A DNA stretch of 7,050 nucleotides from Candidatus Dojkabacteria bacterium (GCA_020429485.1 JAGQLK010000058.1:1-7050); one strand, 5' to 3'; numbered from the stretch's first letter, positions 1 through 5,542 are shown. Notes: generated by a model from the letters alone, not told the origin. Translations and numbers: made by a program.

Positions 1-30
1 AGATTATAACCCTATACTTTTGTAAAAGAA

Positions 31-62
31 CTAGTATATAGGATATATTCACTATATACTAG
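31..62. repeat. Perfect 11-bp inverted repeat downstream of umuC
   Basis: CTAGTATATAG at 31-41 is the exact reverse complement of CTATATACTAG at 52-62, with a 10-base loop. A second small hairpin follows directly: CTATAT at 63-68 and ATATAG at 72-77 around TTT. The stems are almost entirely A/T, so they are weak as RNA terminators, and no clean U-tract follows on either strand. They could mark a cruciform-prone site, a recombination site or a protein-binding site. The sequence shows the symmetry only; any function is unknown. Confidence 0.6.
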
Positions 63-96
63 CTATATTTTATATAGATTATCATAAAATACATAT

Positions 97-119
97 TTGC
101 TAATAATTATTAGTAGCAA
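97..119. repeat. AT-rich palindrome, 14-bp perfect core
   Basis: CTAATAATTATTAG at 100-113 is a perfect palindrome. It is flanked by TTGC at 97-100 and GCAA at 116-119, so the dyad extends outward with a small bulge. It lies in the gene-free stretch 1-181, beyond the 3' end of umuC. It may be an operator-like or structural site. No gene it would regulate is visible in the window, unless one starts to the left of position 1. Confidence 0.5.
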
Positions 120-120
120 G

Positions 121-166
121 AGTATTAATATAAAGTATTACTATATATTTAATCATAGGTTATGAT
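121..166. repeat. Short direct repeat plus hairpin beyond umuC
   Basis: AGTATTAATATA at 121-132 and AGTATTACTATA at 134-145 are tandem 12-mers with one difference. They are followed by a 6-bp inverted repeat, ATCATA at 152-157 and TATGAT at 161-166, around GGT. The hairpin sits 15 bases past the umuC stop on the transcribed (minus) strand, so it could be a weak 3' end, but it lacks a GC-rich stem and a good U-tract. Together with the two neighbouring repeats it accounts for most of the gene-free stretch at the left end. Confidence 0.4.
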
Positions 167-181
167 GTGTAATTATTTTAG

Positions 182-1444
182 TTACCCTACTCTTCTTAGC
201 TCACTCCACTTGGTAGTATACCTCGGTGAACGCATATCTTGCTTCATGCTCCAAGGCTTGCGTGTACCAGTAGCCGCATATCTGATGGTTCTCTTGCCAT
301 AATTATTATTTATTTCATCAAAAACATGCATGATTTTTTCTTTCTGGTCAGAGTTCCTCGTATCATTTAAAAAGCTTAGTTGGACTTGGTTCATTGGGAC
401 TAGTCCTGTTAAAAGAACCCCTGCCTTTTTATAGTAATAGCCATCTAAGAAAATCTTTTTAAGAGCTTTAAGTGCAGCATCAATTAAATCTGGATTATAA
501 ATGCTGGCTTGATTGAGAGTTATGGTATAGCTATTGCTATATTGTTGCTGATTTTGGCGATGCTTGTTGGTCTTAATGAATACAGTTACATACTGTGCTG
601 CTAGTTTTTCTTCTCGTAGTTTCTCTGCTGCCCTACATACATAACTTGCTACTGCTTCACGCATATCCTTCGCTGAGGTAACTGAATATCCAAAAGATCT
701 TGATGTCAGTATACTTTTGCGTGTATCTGGTGCGTCATGTATAGGAAAACAGGCTGTTCCTCTTAGTTCCATGACAGTTCTGACACCATTAATTGACATG
801 TTTTGTTTAACCCATTTCAATGACATATCTCTAAATTGACGTGCATTATATATGTTCCAGCCATTGAGAAATTGAGCGTACCTACGTCCTACTCCCCATA
901 TGTCTCCTACTTCCACTCGCTCCAGTAGTTCGTCTTTATTTGAATAATCATCATAATTGAGCACACCTTGAAATTCCTCGTTCTTCTTTGCGACTTCATT
1001 GGTGAGTTTAGCTAATGTCTTTGTTGGGCCCATTCCGATAGATGTTGGTATACCAACCCATTGTTTGATGATATTTCTTAGCTCTACTGCATATTCGTAA
1101 TGGCTTACATTATGTATTAAATCTAGATTTATAAAAGCCTCGTCTATTGAATATACTTGAACATCTTCAGCAAATGCTTTTATAGTAGACATGACTCTAT
1201 TTGAAAAGTCACCATATAGCTGAAAATTGCAAGAAAAGGTTTTAACGTTATTTTGCTTGAGTAGATGCTTGTATTTATGAATAGGCGCTCCCATAGGTAT
1301 ACCCATTTTCTTTACTTCATTAGATCGTGCAATTACACAACCATCATTATTAGATAACACGATAGTAGGCTTTTGCTCGAGATGAGGTTGGAATACTCGT
1401 TCGCAGGAAACAAAGAAATTATTACAATCAACTAATGCGAACAT
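182..1444 (-). CDS. umuC: DNA polymerase V catalytic subunit UmuC (Y-family translesion polymerase)
   Basis: This is a Y-family polymerase that copies across damaged bases and, with processed UmuD, gives SOS mutagenesis. Its 420 residues match the usual family length (about 420). The catalytic acidic residues are visible: Asp6 in LVDCNNF, and Asp101-Glu102 in YSIDEAF. SNNDGCVIARSNE (31-43) and LYGDFSNRVM (77-85) are signature fingers/palm blocks. GVGRR (185-189) fits the helix-hairpin-helix region of the thumb. QVQLSF (353-358) fits a beta-clamp-binding peptide. The end, with SPRYTTKWSEL (406-416), matches the C-terminal UmuC domain (DUF4113). The sugar steric-gate position 11 is Phe where E. 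coli UmuC has Tyr; Phe also occurs as a steric gate in this superfamily. The ATG at 1444 aligns with the family start. No Shine-Dalgarno site precedes it, and it is unusually far (114 bases) from umuD. Confidence 0.97.
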   Translation of the reverse strand: MFALVDCNNFFVSCERVFQPHLEQKPTIVLSNNDGCVIARSNEVKKMGIPMGAPIHKYKHLLKQNNVKTFSCNFQLYGDFSNRVMSTIKAFAEDVQVYSIDEAFINLDLIHNVSHYEYAVELRNIIKQWVGIPTSIGMGPTKTLAKLTNEVAKKNEEFQGVLNYDDYSNKDELLERVEVGDIWGVGRRYAQFLNGWNIYNARQFRDMSLKWVKQNMSINGVRTVMELRGTACFPIHDAPDTRKSILTSRSFGYSVTSAKDMREAVASYVCRAAEKLREEKLAAQYVTVFIKTNKHRQNQQQYSNSYTITLNQASIYNPDLIDAALKALKKIFLDGYYYKKAGVLLTGLVPMNQVQLSFLNDTRNSDQKEKIMHVFDEINNNYGKRTIRYAATGTRKPWSMKQDMRSPRYTTKWSELRRVG

Positions 1445-1472
1445 AACGTATAGAGAAATTAATTTAGGTGAA

Positions 1473-1551
1473 ACCTACCCATTCCCACAAAGGCTTCCCT
1501 TCTTTCGACAAGCTCAAGGCGTGCCTTCAGCCTTTGCGGGGGTGAATAGGT
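1473..1551. repeat. REP-like imperfect inverted repeat between umuD and umuC
   Basis: Arms of 23 bases at 1473-1495 and 1529-1551 pair at 18 of 23 positions, including 11 of the 12 inner positions (CCCaCAAAGGCT against CCCgCAAAGGCT). The 33-base loop holds TTTCGACAAGCTCAAGGC at 1503-1520 and a small AAGGC/GCCTT hairpin at 1517-1528. A further perfect 5-bp hairpin, TAGGT/ACCTA, overlaps the left end at 1465-1477. The element is clearly more GC-rich than its surroundings. The core resembles the TTCGACAAGCTCA-type dispersed repeats I recall from many bacterial genomes; I could not search for further copies. It occupies nearly the whole umuD-umuC gap, where the genes usually touch. It may attenuate or stabilise the operon mRNA. 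Confidence 0.7.
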
Positions 1552-1558
1552 AATAAAA

Positions 1559-1963
1559 TCAAGCTTTTTTAGAAATTACGTAGGTTACAGTTCCCCATAC
1601 TTGAAAATCAGTATCTGCCGAAATCTTGATAGCTTTGTAATCAGGATTCTCGGGTACAAGATAAATTGCTTCTCCTACCTGTCGTAAACGCTTTACAGTC
1701 ATTTCTCCATCAACTACAGCGATAATGATATCTTCATTATCTGGTTTGATGGATCTATCTACTACTAATAAGTCACCATCATTAATACCTGCTTTGATCA
1801 TGGAGTTGCCAGCTGCATGTACAAAGAAAGTTGCTACAGGATGCTTAATGATAAGTTGATTGAGATCTAACTTCTTATCGATAAAATCATCTGCTGGTGA
1901 AGGAAATCCTGCAGCAACAGTTGATAATACTAGCGGAATTTTGACATCTGTTCCAATCAACAT
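1559..1963 (-). CDS. umuD: UmuD-like self-cleaving SOS protein (LexA/S24 family)
   Basis: This is the accessory subunit of DNA polymerase V. In the family, RecA filaments trigger self-cleavage and the shortened dimer activates UmuC. From the ATG at 1963 it is 134 residues (E. coli UmuD is 139). The Ala18-Gly19 bond in AAGFPSPADD is the expected cleavage site. Ser54 in GNSM and Lys91 in MTVKRL form the catalytic dyad, separated by 37 residues exactly as in E. coli (Ser60/Lys97). LDLNQLIIKHP and the closing WGTVTYVI are family blocks. There is no helix-turn-helix domain, so it is not a LexA repressor. A longer reading from TTG at 2014 is rejected because that TTG lies in the -35 element of the promoter. 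It ends on UGA. No Shine-Dalgarno site is present; umuC follows in the same direction. Confidence 0.95.
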   Translation of the reverse strand: MLIGTDVKIPLVLSTVAAGFPSPADDFIDKKLDLNQLIIKHPVATFFVHAAGNSMIKAGINDGDLLVVDRSIKPDNEDIIIAVVDGEMTVKRLRQVGEAIYLVPENPDYKAIKISADTDFQVWGTVTYVISKKA

Positions 1964-1967
1964 TTGG

Positions 1968-2003
1968 GTATACTTAATTAATATTATAGTATACCTAGTA
2001 TAC
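1968..2003. promoter_or_regulatory. Three GTATAC boxes, candidate umuD operator
   Basis: GTATAC occurs at 1968-1973, 1989-1994 and 1998-2003. The latter two form the 15-base dyad GTATACCTAGTATAC; read on the minus strand this region is a perfect 9-bp tandem repeat, GGTATACTA twice. Allowing for orientation, all three boxes read AGTATACCNA. They lie between the -35 element and the start codon of umuD, covering the -10 region, where a bound repressor would block transcription. This would suit SOS-type control by LexA or a phage-type repressor, but the motif is not one of the classical LexA boxes I know. GTATAC also occurs several times inside umuC, which weakens the case somewhat. Confidence 0.5.
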
Positions 2004-2014
2004 CAAACTGTCAA
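1983..2014 (-). promoter_or_regulatory. umuD promoter
   Basis: On the minus strand a perfect -35 TTGACA (2014-2009) is followed after 17 bases by TACTAT (1991-1986), and after 20 bases by a consensus TATAAT (1988-1983). Transcription would start near 1976-1980, giving a leader of only about 12-17 bases before the ATG at 1963. The candidate operator boxes overlap the spacer and -10. Which -10 is used cannot be settled from the sequence. Confidence 0.65.
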
Positions 2015-2022
2015 TCAAGAAA

Positions 2023-2039
2023 TAATGAAAAATTCATTA
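2023..2039 (-). terminator. Weak hairpin after the small membrane-protein gene
   Basis: A perfect 7-bp stem (TAATGAA/TTCATTA) around a 3-base loop lies 17 bases past the stop codon of the 2056-2529 gene. It is A/T-rich and followed by only a short T-containing stretch on the minus strand, so as an intrinsic terminator it is weak. It separates that gene from the umuD promoter. Confidence 0.3.
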
Positions 2040-2055
2040 AATTTGAAGAAAAAAT

Positions 2056-2529
2056 TTATGGAAGTGAATTTATATACTCAAGTACAGGTGAGCTTTCCCC
2101 GATTTTAGCAATATAAACTATTTTATCCTTATTGAGGTAAATAGCGCCGTCAGGGCTGTAGATTTCCTCTTCTTCTGGAGATTTAACAAAAACCTGTTCT
2201 GTTTGTTCACCAGTTTCTGGATTATCCTCTCTCTTTCTAACTAGGTAGAAAGGCTCATTACATTTAAGATAATCAGGATTGAAATCTTCAATCAAACAGA
2301 AGTAAAAAAGATTATTGTCGAGATAGACAATATTATATTCGTCTTGGTTGTAAACCTGAGGTATTACTTCAGGTTCTTGAGGACGTGTGGCCTGGTAATA
2401 ATCAATTAGAACTAAGTTAATTGTTCCTAGCGTAAATAGCACTACTAGTACAACTAATATTTTAAAGATCATTCTGAATGGAATTGATCTGCTATTGTCT
2501 TCTGTTTTAATTTTTTTATTATTAGCCAT
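2056..2529 (-). CDS. Small single-pass membrane protein, function unknown
   Basis: This 157-residue protein has a basic, polar N-terminus (1-20), one hydrophobic membrane segment (about 21-42, IFKILVVLVV onward), and a soluble C-terminal part of about 110 residues that should face outside. Two cysteines (78 and 90) lie in that outer part and could form a disulfide. The outer part has the order hydrophobic-aromatic strand (YNIVYLDNNLFYFCLI, 65-80), FYLVRKR (94-100), and an acidic stretch then YLNKDKIVYIAKI (131-143). I recall a Patescibacteria family with the same order (a membrane segment, a YQAVFLTNGQVYFGKL-like block, a YYLQV-like block, then an INRDQVLFW-like block) and think this is a divergent member, unverified. 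It follows the fibre-like gene after 57 bases that hold a terminator and probably its own promoter. Confidence 0.85.
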   Translation of the reverse strand: MANNKKIKTEDNSRSIPFRMIFKILVVLVVLFTLGTINLVLIDYYQATRPQEPEVIPQVYNQDEYNIVYLDNNLFYFCLIEDFNPDYLKCNEPFYLVRKREDNPETGEQTEQVFVKSPEEEEIYSPDGAIYLNKDKIVYIAKIGESSPVLEYINSLP

Positions 2530-2535
2530 GTTTAA

Positions 2536-2564
2536 ACTATAAAAGAGTAAAGAGAGGAAGGCAA
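2536..2564 (-). promoter_or_regulatory. Candidate promoter for the small membrane protein, giving a near-leaderless mRNA
   Basis: On the minus strand TTGCCT (2564-2559) and TATAGT (2541-2536) are separated by 17 bases. The -10 ends six bases before the ATG at 2529, so transcription would begin at or next to the start codon. This fits the absence of a Shine-Dalgarno site. The -35 lies in the loop and second arm of the terminator hairpin of the preceding gene, so the two signals share bases. Confidence 0.45.
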
Positions 2565-2576
2565 GCTTCCTCTCTT
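2541..2576 (-). terminator. Intrinsic terminator of the fibre-like gene
   Basis: A perfect 11-bp stem (AAGAGAGGAAG at 2550-2560 and CTTCCTCTCTT at 2566-2576) with a 5-base loop lies 10 bases past the fibre stop codon. On the minus strand it is followed by TACTCTTTTATAG, a moderate U-rich tail (2549-2541). On the plus strand the tail is poorer, so I assign it to the minus-strand gene. Confidence 0.75.
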
Positions 2577-2586
2577 ACTTTAACAA

Positions 2587-5409
2587 TTATTGTAGAACTG
2601 CAGTATAACTTACTCCAGTTACAGATGATCCTGCTGCAGTACCGTAAATATTTACAGTTACTGAGCTTGATCCAGTTGGGCTAGCTGTCAAACTTGGTTT
2701 CAAGTTTGTGCCTGCTCCAGCTGCTGTTACTGATACTGATTGGAAAGTTCTTCCAGCAGGTGCATTAATTACACACACAACAGGTGTTGTGTTTGTTGCT
2801 GAACCTGCACATGAAGCGAATCCACCAGTTACTTCAGCTCTTAATTCTAATGCATCTACTCTTGTATCAAGAGCTGCAATTTGAGAATTGATGCCAGCAA
2901 TTGCGCCTTCTATATTGTTACCATTAACAATAAGTGATCCAACAATAGTTGTTACATCTCCTGCGCCATCACCAAGGTAAGTATCTCTTCCAACAGTTAA
3001 GTCTCTGCTGAAGATACCATTCCATGCATAAATTGCTCTCCACTGTCTTGCAGGTCCACCTAGTCTGTATGTACCATCTGATAGTGGAATTAAGTGACTG
3101 TCTACTCTATTAATGTCAGCGTCACCGTTAACAACAAGGTCAGTTACTGATAGTTGTCCGTTTACAACAACATTATCAGCAGTGATCAAACCATTTACGT
3201 CTAGGTCTGCATTAATTGTAGCGTTATCGTTCATTACGATTAGACCATCTACAGTTACACCATCAAGTGTAGTAGCACCATCAACATCTAAGTCGCCAAC
3301 TACATCAACATTATTGTTGAAAGTAGCAAGTTCATCTACAGTTAATGCGTCTAATGTAGTATTACCATCAACATCAAGATCACCAACTACATCAACATTA
3401 TTGTTGAAAGTAGCAAGTTCATCTACAGTTAATGCGTCTAATGTAGTGTTTCCATCAACATCAAGATCACCAGTTACATCTAGGTTACCTGTTGTTGTAC
3501 TTCCTAATGTGTAAATGTTTCCATTTTCATCAACAGTGAAGGTTGGTGTTCCTGCAACTGCATCATTGATTTGAATAACAGTATCTCCATCGTTCATAGG
3601 ATCGAAAAGGATTGCTGTAGGATCAATTGTTCCAGTTACTTGAAGATCACCTGCGATGCTAACTTCATAGATGCTTGCTACTGGTCCAGCTTCTGGTCCA
3701 TTAGCAGTTGAGTTATTTACGCTGAATACTCCAGCAAAGATATCTCCTGCACCATTAACTTCAAATAAGTCAGTACCATCATCTCTTCTTTCAACTAGAA
3801 GTCCATCGTTATCCTGTATTAGGACAGCGCCAGCTACACCTGAGCTGATTGGACCAGGGATTGTAACTCTATCGTTAGAACTATTGCCTAGGAATACATT
3901 TCCTGTTGTTCTTACAACGTCATCAATCAATAAGTCTCCAGTTGAGTTAAATAGGAATGCTTGCGCATCTATAGAACCTGCTACGTCGATTGTGTCATAG
4001 TAGTGTTCTGGTCCATAGTGGAAAGATTCTGAGTTTACAGTAAGAGTATCTGTAACAAGATTTGTAGTATTGATTGTACCAGCAAATATCTCGTTCCATC
4101 TCTTGCTTCCTGTACCTAAATTGTAAGTAAGGTCTGCATCAGGAACTAAGTCTGAAGTGAATTCTCCTAGTACAGTTATGTCTACAGAGTTAAATCCACC
4201 AAGTACTACATCTGAACCTGGCACTAAACCAATATAAGTATTTTGGAATAGGAATGAGTCGCCAACAACATAAAAGTCGTCACCGATTACACCATCATCT
4301 AAAACAGTTAAGTCATCACCTACGTATACGTCTCTACCAAATGTACCGTCTCGAGCGATAATTAAATCTCTTTGTCCATAGATGTTTTGAGTTACTCTTA
4401 GTCCATCATCTACTACTACATTTCCTGTAGCGCTGTAGATAACACCTTCTATTTGAGCATCACCCCATACATCAAGGTTACCATCAACATTAACATTCAT
4501 ATCGAAATCTGCGTCTCCAGCTACGTGAAGTTCACCAGCGATATCTGTATCACCTGTTACATTTAGGTGGTCATCGATGATAACGTTTCCTAGGTCATTA
4601 TAAATAGTATCTCTTGCAATGATATCTCCATTGAAAGTTTCATCACCATAATGGTATGAGTTTCCATTGATGATAATGTCTCCATCAATAGTCATGCTAC
4701 CAGTAGTTACTACGTTATCATTCAAGATAAGGTCGCCAGTATCATTTGTAATACCATCCCTTGCGTAGATTGGTGAGTTGAAATATGAGTTACCCATAAA
4801 TGTTGAAATACCATTTACGAAAAGGCTTCCACCAGTGTTAATGTCATTATTAACTGATAGTGTGCCACCTACGCTTACATCATCATTTAGATTTAATACA
4901 CCTAATGAGTTGTAAACACTTCCTTGTAAGTTAGAGCTGCTAAGAACAGTAATCGTATTGAATATACCGTTATTTGCCTCTACTTGATTAATATTGATAT
5001 TTGTATCTGAATCAATATTATTTCCTTGAATAATGTTGTCTCCAAGATCTTCATGTTGGATTGTACCATCAACAATCATTTCTGAAGTTATGCTGTCAGC
5101 TGGTGGTGATACAACAAGTGCATCATCCTCAACCAATACTCTCCACATTCCTGCTGTGGTTACTGCACCCAATACATCTCCATCTGTACCAGCTTCATTT
5201 TCGCCAGTATTGATGGTTGTATTAAGGACTTGACCATCTGGTAATGTTATTTGGACATTAAGTTCATCAGCAAGGTCTGACTCACTTACTTCTCCATCAA
5301 CGATTCGCTCGGAGGTAACATTATTTGCGTTTCTTAACGCAATGGAACCTATGATCAAAGCAATAATTGCTAAGATAGCAATAAGAGCTATAGCTAGCTT
5401 CTTATTCAT
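2587..5409 (-). CDS. Membrane-anchored beta-repeat fibre protein, tail-fibre-like; candidate surface adhesin
   Basis: From the ATG at 5409 this is 940 residues; an upstream in-frame ATG at 5472 is rejected because a promoter -10 lies inside that extension. Residues 5-25 form a hydrophobic helix after MNKK, with no clear signal-peptidase site, so I infer an anchored N-in protein with the rest outside. Two related (I/V)TSExIVDG...DL motifs follow (31-51, 107-125). The shaft (about 140-830) is a long series of short V/I-x-G-D/N strands typical of beta-solenoid or trimeric fibres. It includes five YNxxGxLxIDD-type blocks and nearly identical 29-residue repeats (647-704). Motifs YNLGTGSKRWNEIFA (429-443) and YRLGGPARQWRAIYA (781-795) are typical of phage tail-fibre ends. 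A short coiled coil (833-859) leads to an 80-residue tip with Cys867 and Cys879. No enzyme motif is visible. A binding role is inferred. Confidence 0.88.
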   Translation of the reverse strand: MNKKLAIALIAILAIIALIIGSIALRNANNVTSERIVDGEVSESDLADELNVQITLPDGQVLNTTINTGENEAGTDGDVLGAVTTAGMWRVLVEDDALVVSPPADSITSEMIVDGTIQHEDLGDNIIQGNNIDSDTNININQVEANNGIFNTITVLSSSNLQGSVYNSLGVLNLNDDVSVGGTLSVNNDINTGGSLFVNGISTFMGNSYFNSPIYARDGITNDTGDLILNDNVVTTGSMTIDGDIIINGNSYHYGDETFNGDIIARDTIYNDLGNVIIDDHLNVTGDTDIAGELHVAGDADFDMNVNVDGNLDVWGDAQIEGVIYSATGNVVVDDGLRVTQNIYGQRDLIIARDGTFGRDVYVGDDLTVLDDGVIGDDFYVVGDSFLFQNTYIGLVPGSDVVLGGFNSVDITVLGEFTSDLVPDADLTYNLGTGSKRWNEIFAGTINTTNLVTDTLTVNSESFHYGPEHYYDTIDVAGSIDAQAFLFNSTGDLLIDDVVRTTGNVFLGNSSNDRVTIPGPISSGVAGAVLIQDNDGLLVERRDDGTDLFEVNGAGDIFAGVFSVNNSTANGPEAGPVASIYEVSIAGDLQVTGTIDPTAILFDPMNDGDTVIQINDAVAGTPTFTVDENGNIYTLGSTTTGNLDVTGDLDVDGNTTLDALTVDELATFNNNVDVVGDLDVDGNTTLDALTVDELATFNNNVDVVGDLDVDGATTLDGVTVDGLIVMNDNATINADLDVNGLITADNVVVNGQLSVTDLVVNGDADINRVDSHLIPLSDGTYRLGGPARQWRAIYAWNGIFSRDLTVGRDTYLGDGAGDVTTIVGSLIVNGNNIEGAIAGINSQIAALDTRVDALELRAEVTGGFASCAGSATNTTPVVCVINAPAGRTFQSVSVTAAGAGTNLKPSLTASPTGSSSVTVNIYGTAAGSSVTGVSYTAVLQ
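3296..3469 (-). repeat. 87-bp tandem duplication in the fibre gene
   Basis: Two head-to-tail 87-base units, 3296-3382 and 3383-3469, are identical at 85 positions; the first 65 bases match exactly. Each encodes 29 residues beginning near GDLDVDGNTTLDALTVDELA (647-675 and 676-704 of the protein). A third, diverged unit follows in the protein (705-733, DNA 3297-3211). The length is a multiple of three, so copy-number change would lengthen or shorten the shaft in frame. The near identity points to recent duplication or gene conversion. Confidence 0.9.
3901..4917 (-). repeat. Diverged super-repeat of about 54 residues in the fibre shaft
   Basis: Five blocks share the pattern (Y/T/F)N/S-xxG-x-(L/V)-x-(I/L/V)-(D/N)D followed by V..TG: VYNSLGVLNLNDD, ITNDTGDLILNDN, IYNDLGNVIIDD, IYSATGNVVVDD and LFNSTGDLLIDD. 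They start at residues 165, 220, 269, 324 and 486 of the 940-residue protein. The spacings are 55, 49, 55 and 162 (three times 54). Two copies are preceded by S(Y/F)HYGxE at similar distances. This indicates growth of the shaft by old duplications of a unit larger than the 29-residue one. Confidence 0.6.
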
Positions 5410-5462
5410 CAAAGTAAAAATAATAAATAATATAGTTGGGACAGTGTTTTTGAAGTGTGCAC

Positions 5463-5492
5463 ATTCTAGCATAGTGGATATTCACCACGCAA
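5463..5492 (-). promoter_or_regulatory. Promoter of the fibre-like gene
   Basis: On the minus strand TTGCGT (5492-5487) is followed after 18 bases by TAGAAT (5468-5463), preceded by TGC to form an extended -10 (TGCTAGAAT). The start of transcription would be near 5456, giving a leader of about 47 bases that is AT-rich and has no Shine-Dalgarno site. A dyad with GTGG/CCAC ends (5474-5488) lies mostly in the spacer, and the palindrome TGTGCACA (5456-5463) lies at the predicted start; either could be an operator. No convincing plus-strand promoter for nnr could be assigned in the same 133-base gap (5410-5542). Confidence 0.55.
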
Positions 5493-5542
5493 AAAATTAT
5501 ACAAATACTTTCAATATTTGTTTATCTTTTTTAAGATGAAGT

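Noticed and set aside
1559..1963. LexA repressor
   Set aside because: There is no N-terminal helix-turn-helix domain; only 18 residues precede the cleavage site, as in UmuD.
1964..2014. Longer UmuD reading starting at TTG 2014
   Set aside because: The TTG is part of the TTGACA -35 element, the extra 17 residues lie over the promoter and operator, and family length and cleavage-site position fit the ATG at 1963.
1860..2108. Plus-strand open frame across the umuD promoter
   Set aside because: It crosses umuD, its promoter and the end of the small membrane gene; the translation has no family-like feature.
3296..3469. CRISPR array
   Set aside because: Units are 87 bases, directly adjacent, in frame and coding, without unique spacers.
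3211..3471. EF-hand or dockerin-type calcium site in the DLDVDGN repeats
   Set aside because: DxDxDG is present, but position 12 is Ala rather than Glu/Asp and the flanking helices are missing; the segment fits beta-repeat strands better.
3113..4000. Plus-strand open frames at 3113-3514 and 3671-4000
   Set aside because: They are antisense to the fibre gene, low in complexity (Ser/Thr/Pro/Val), and follow from its repetitive codons; no start signals or family motifs.
2587..5409. Prophage tail fibre as part of a phage
   Set aside because: No other phage structural, lysis or integrase gene is visible, and the protein starts with a membrane helix, which virion fibres lack.
5410..5472. Longer fibre protein starting at ATG 5472
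   Set aside because: The extended -10 TGCTAGAAT overlaps this extension, and the MNKK-plus-hydrophobic-helix start at 5409 is the typical form.
5033..5539. Plus-strand open frames at 5033-5233 and 5342-5539
   Set aside because: Antisense to the fibre start and promoter region; no recognisable protein features beyond the complement of the membrane-helix codons.
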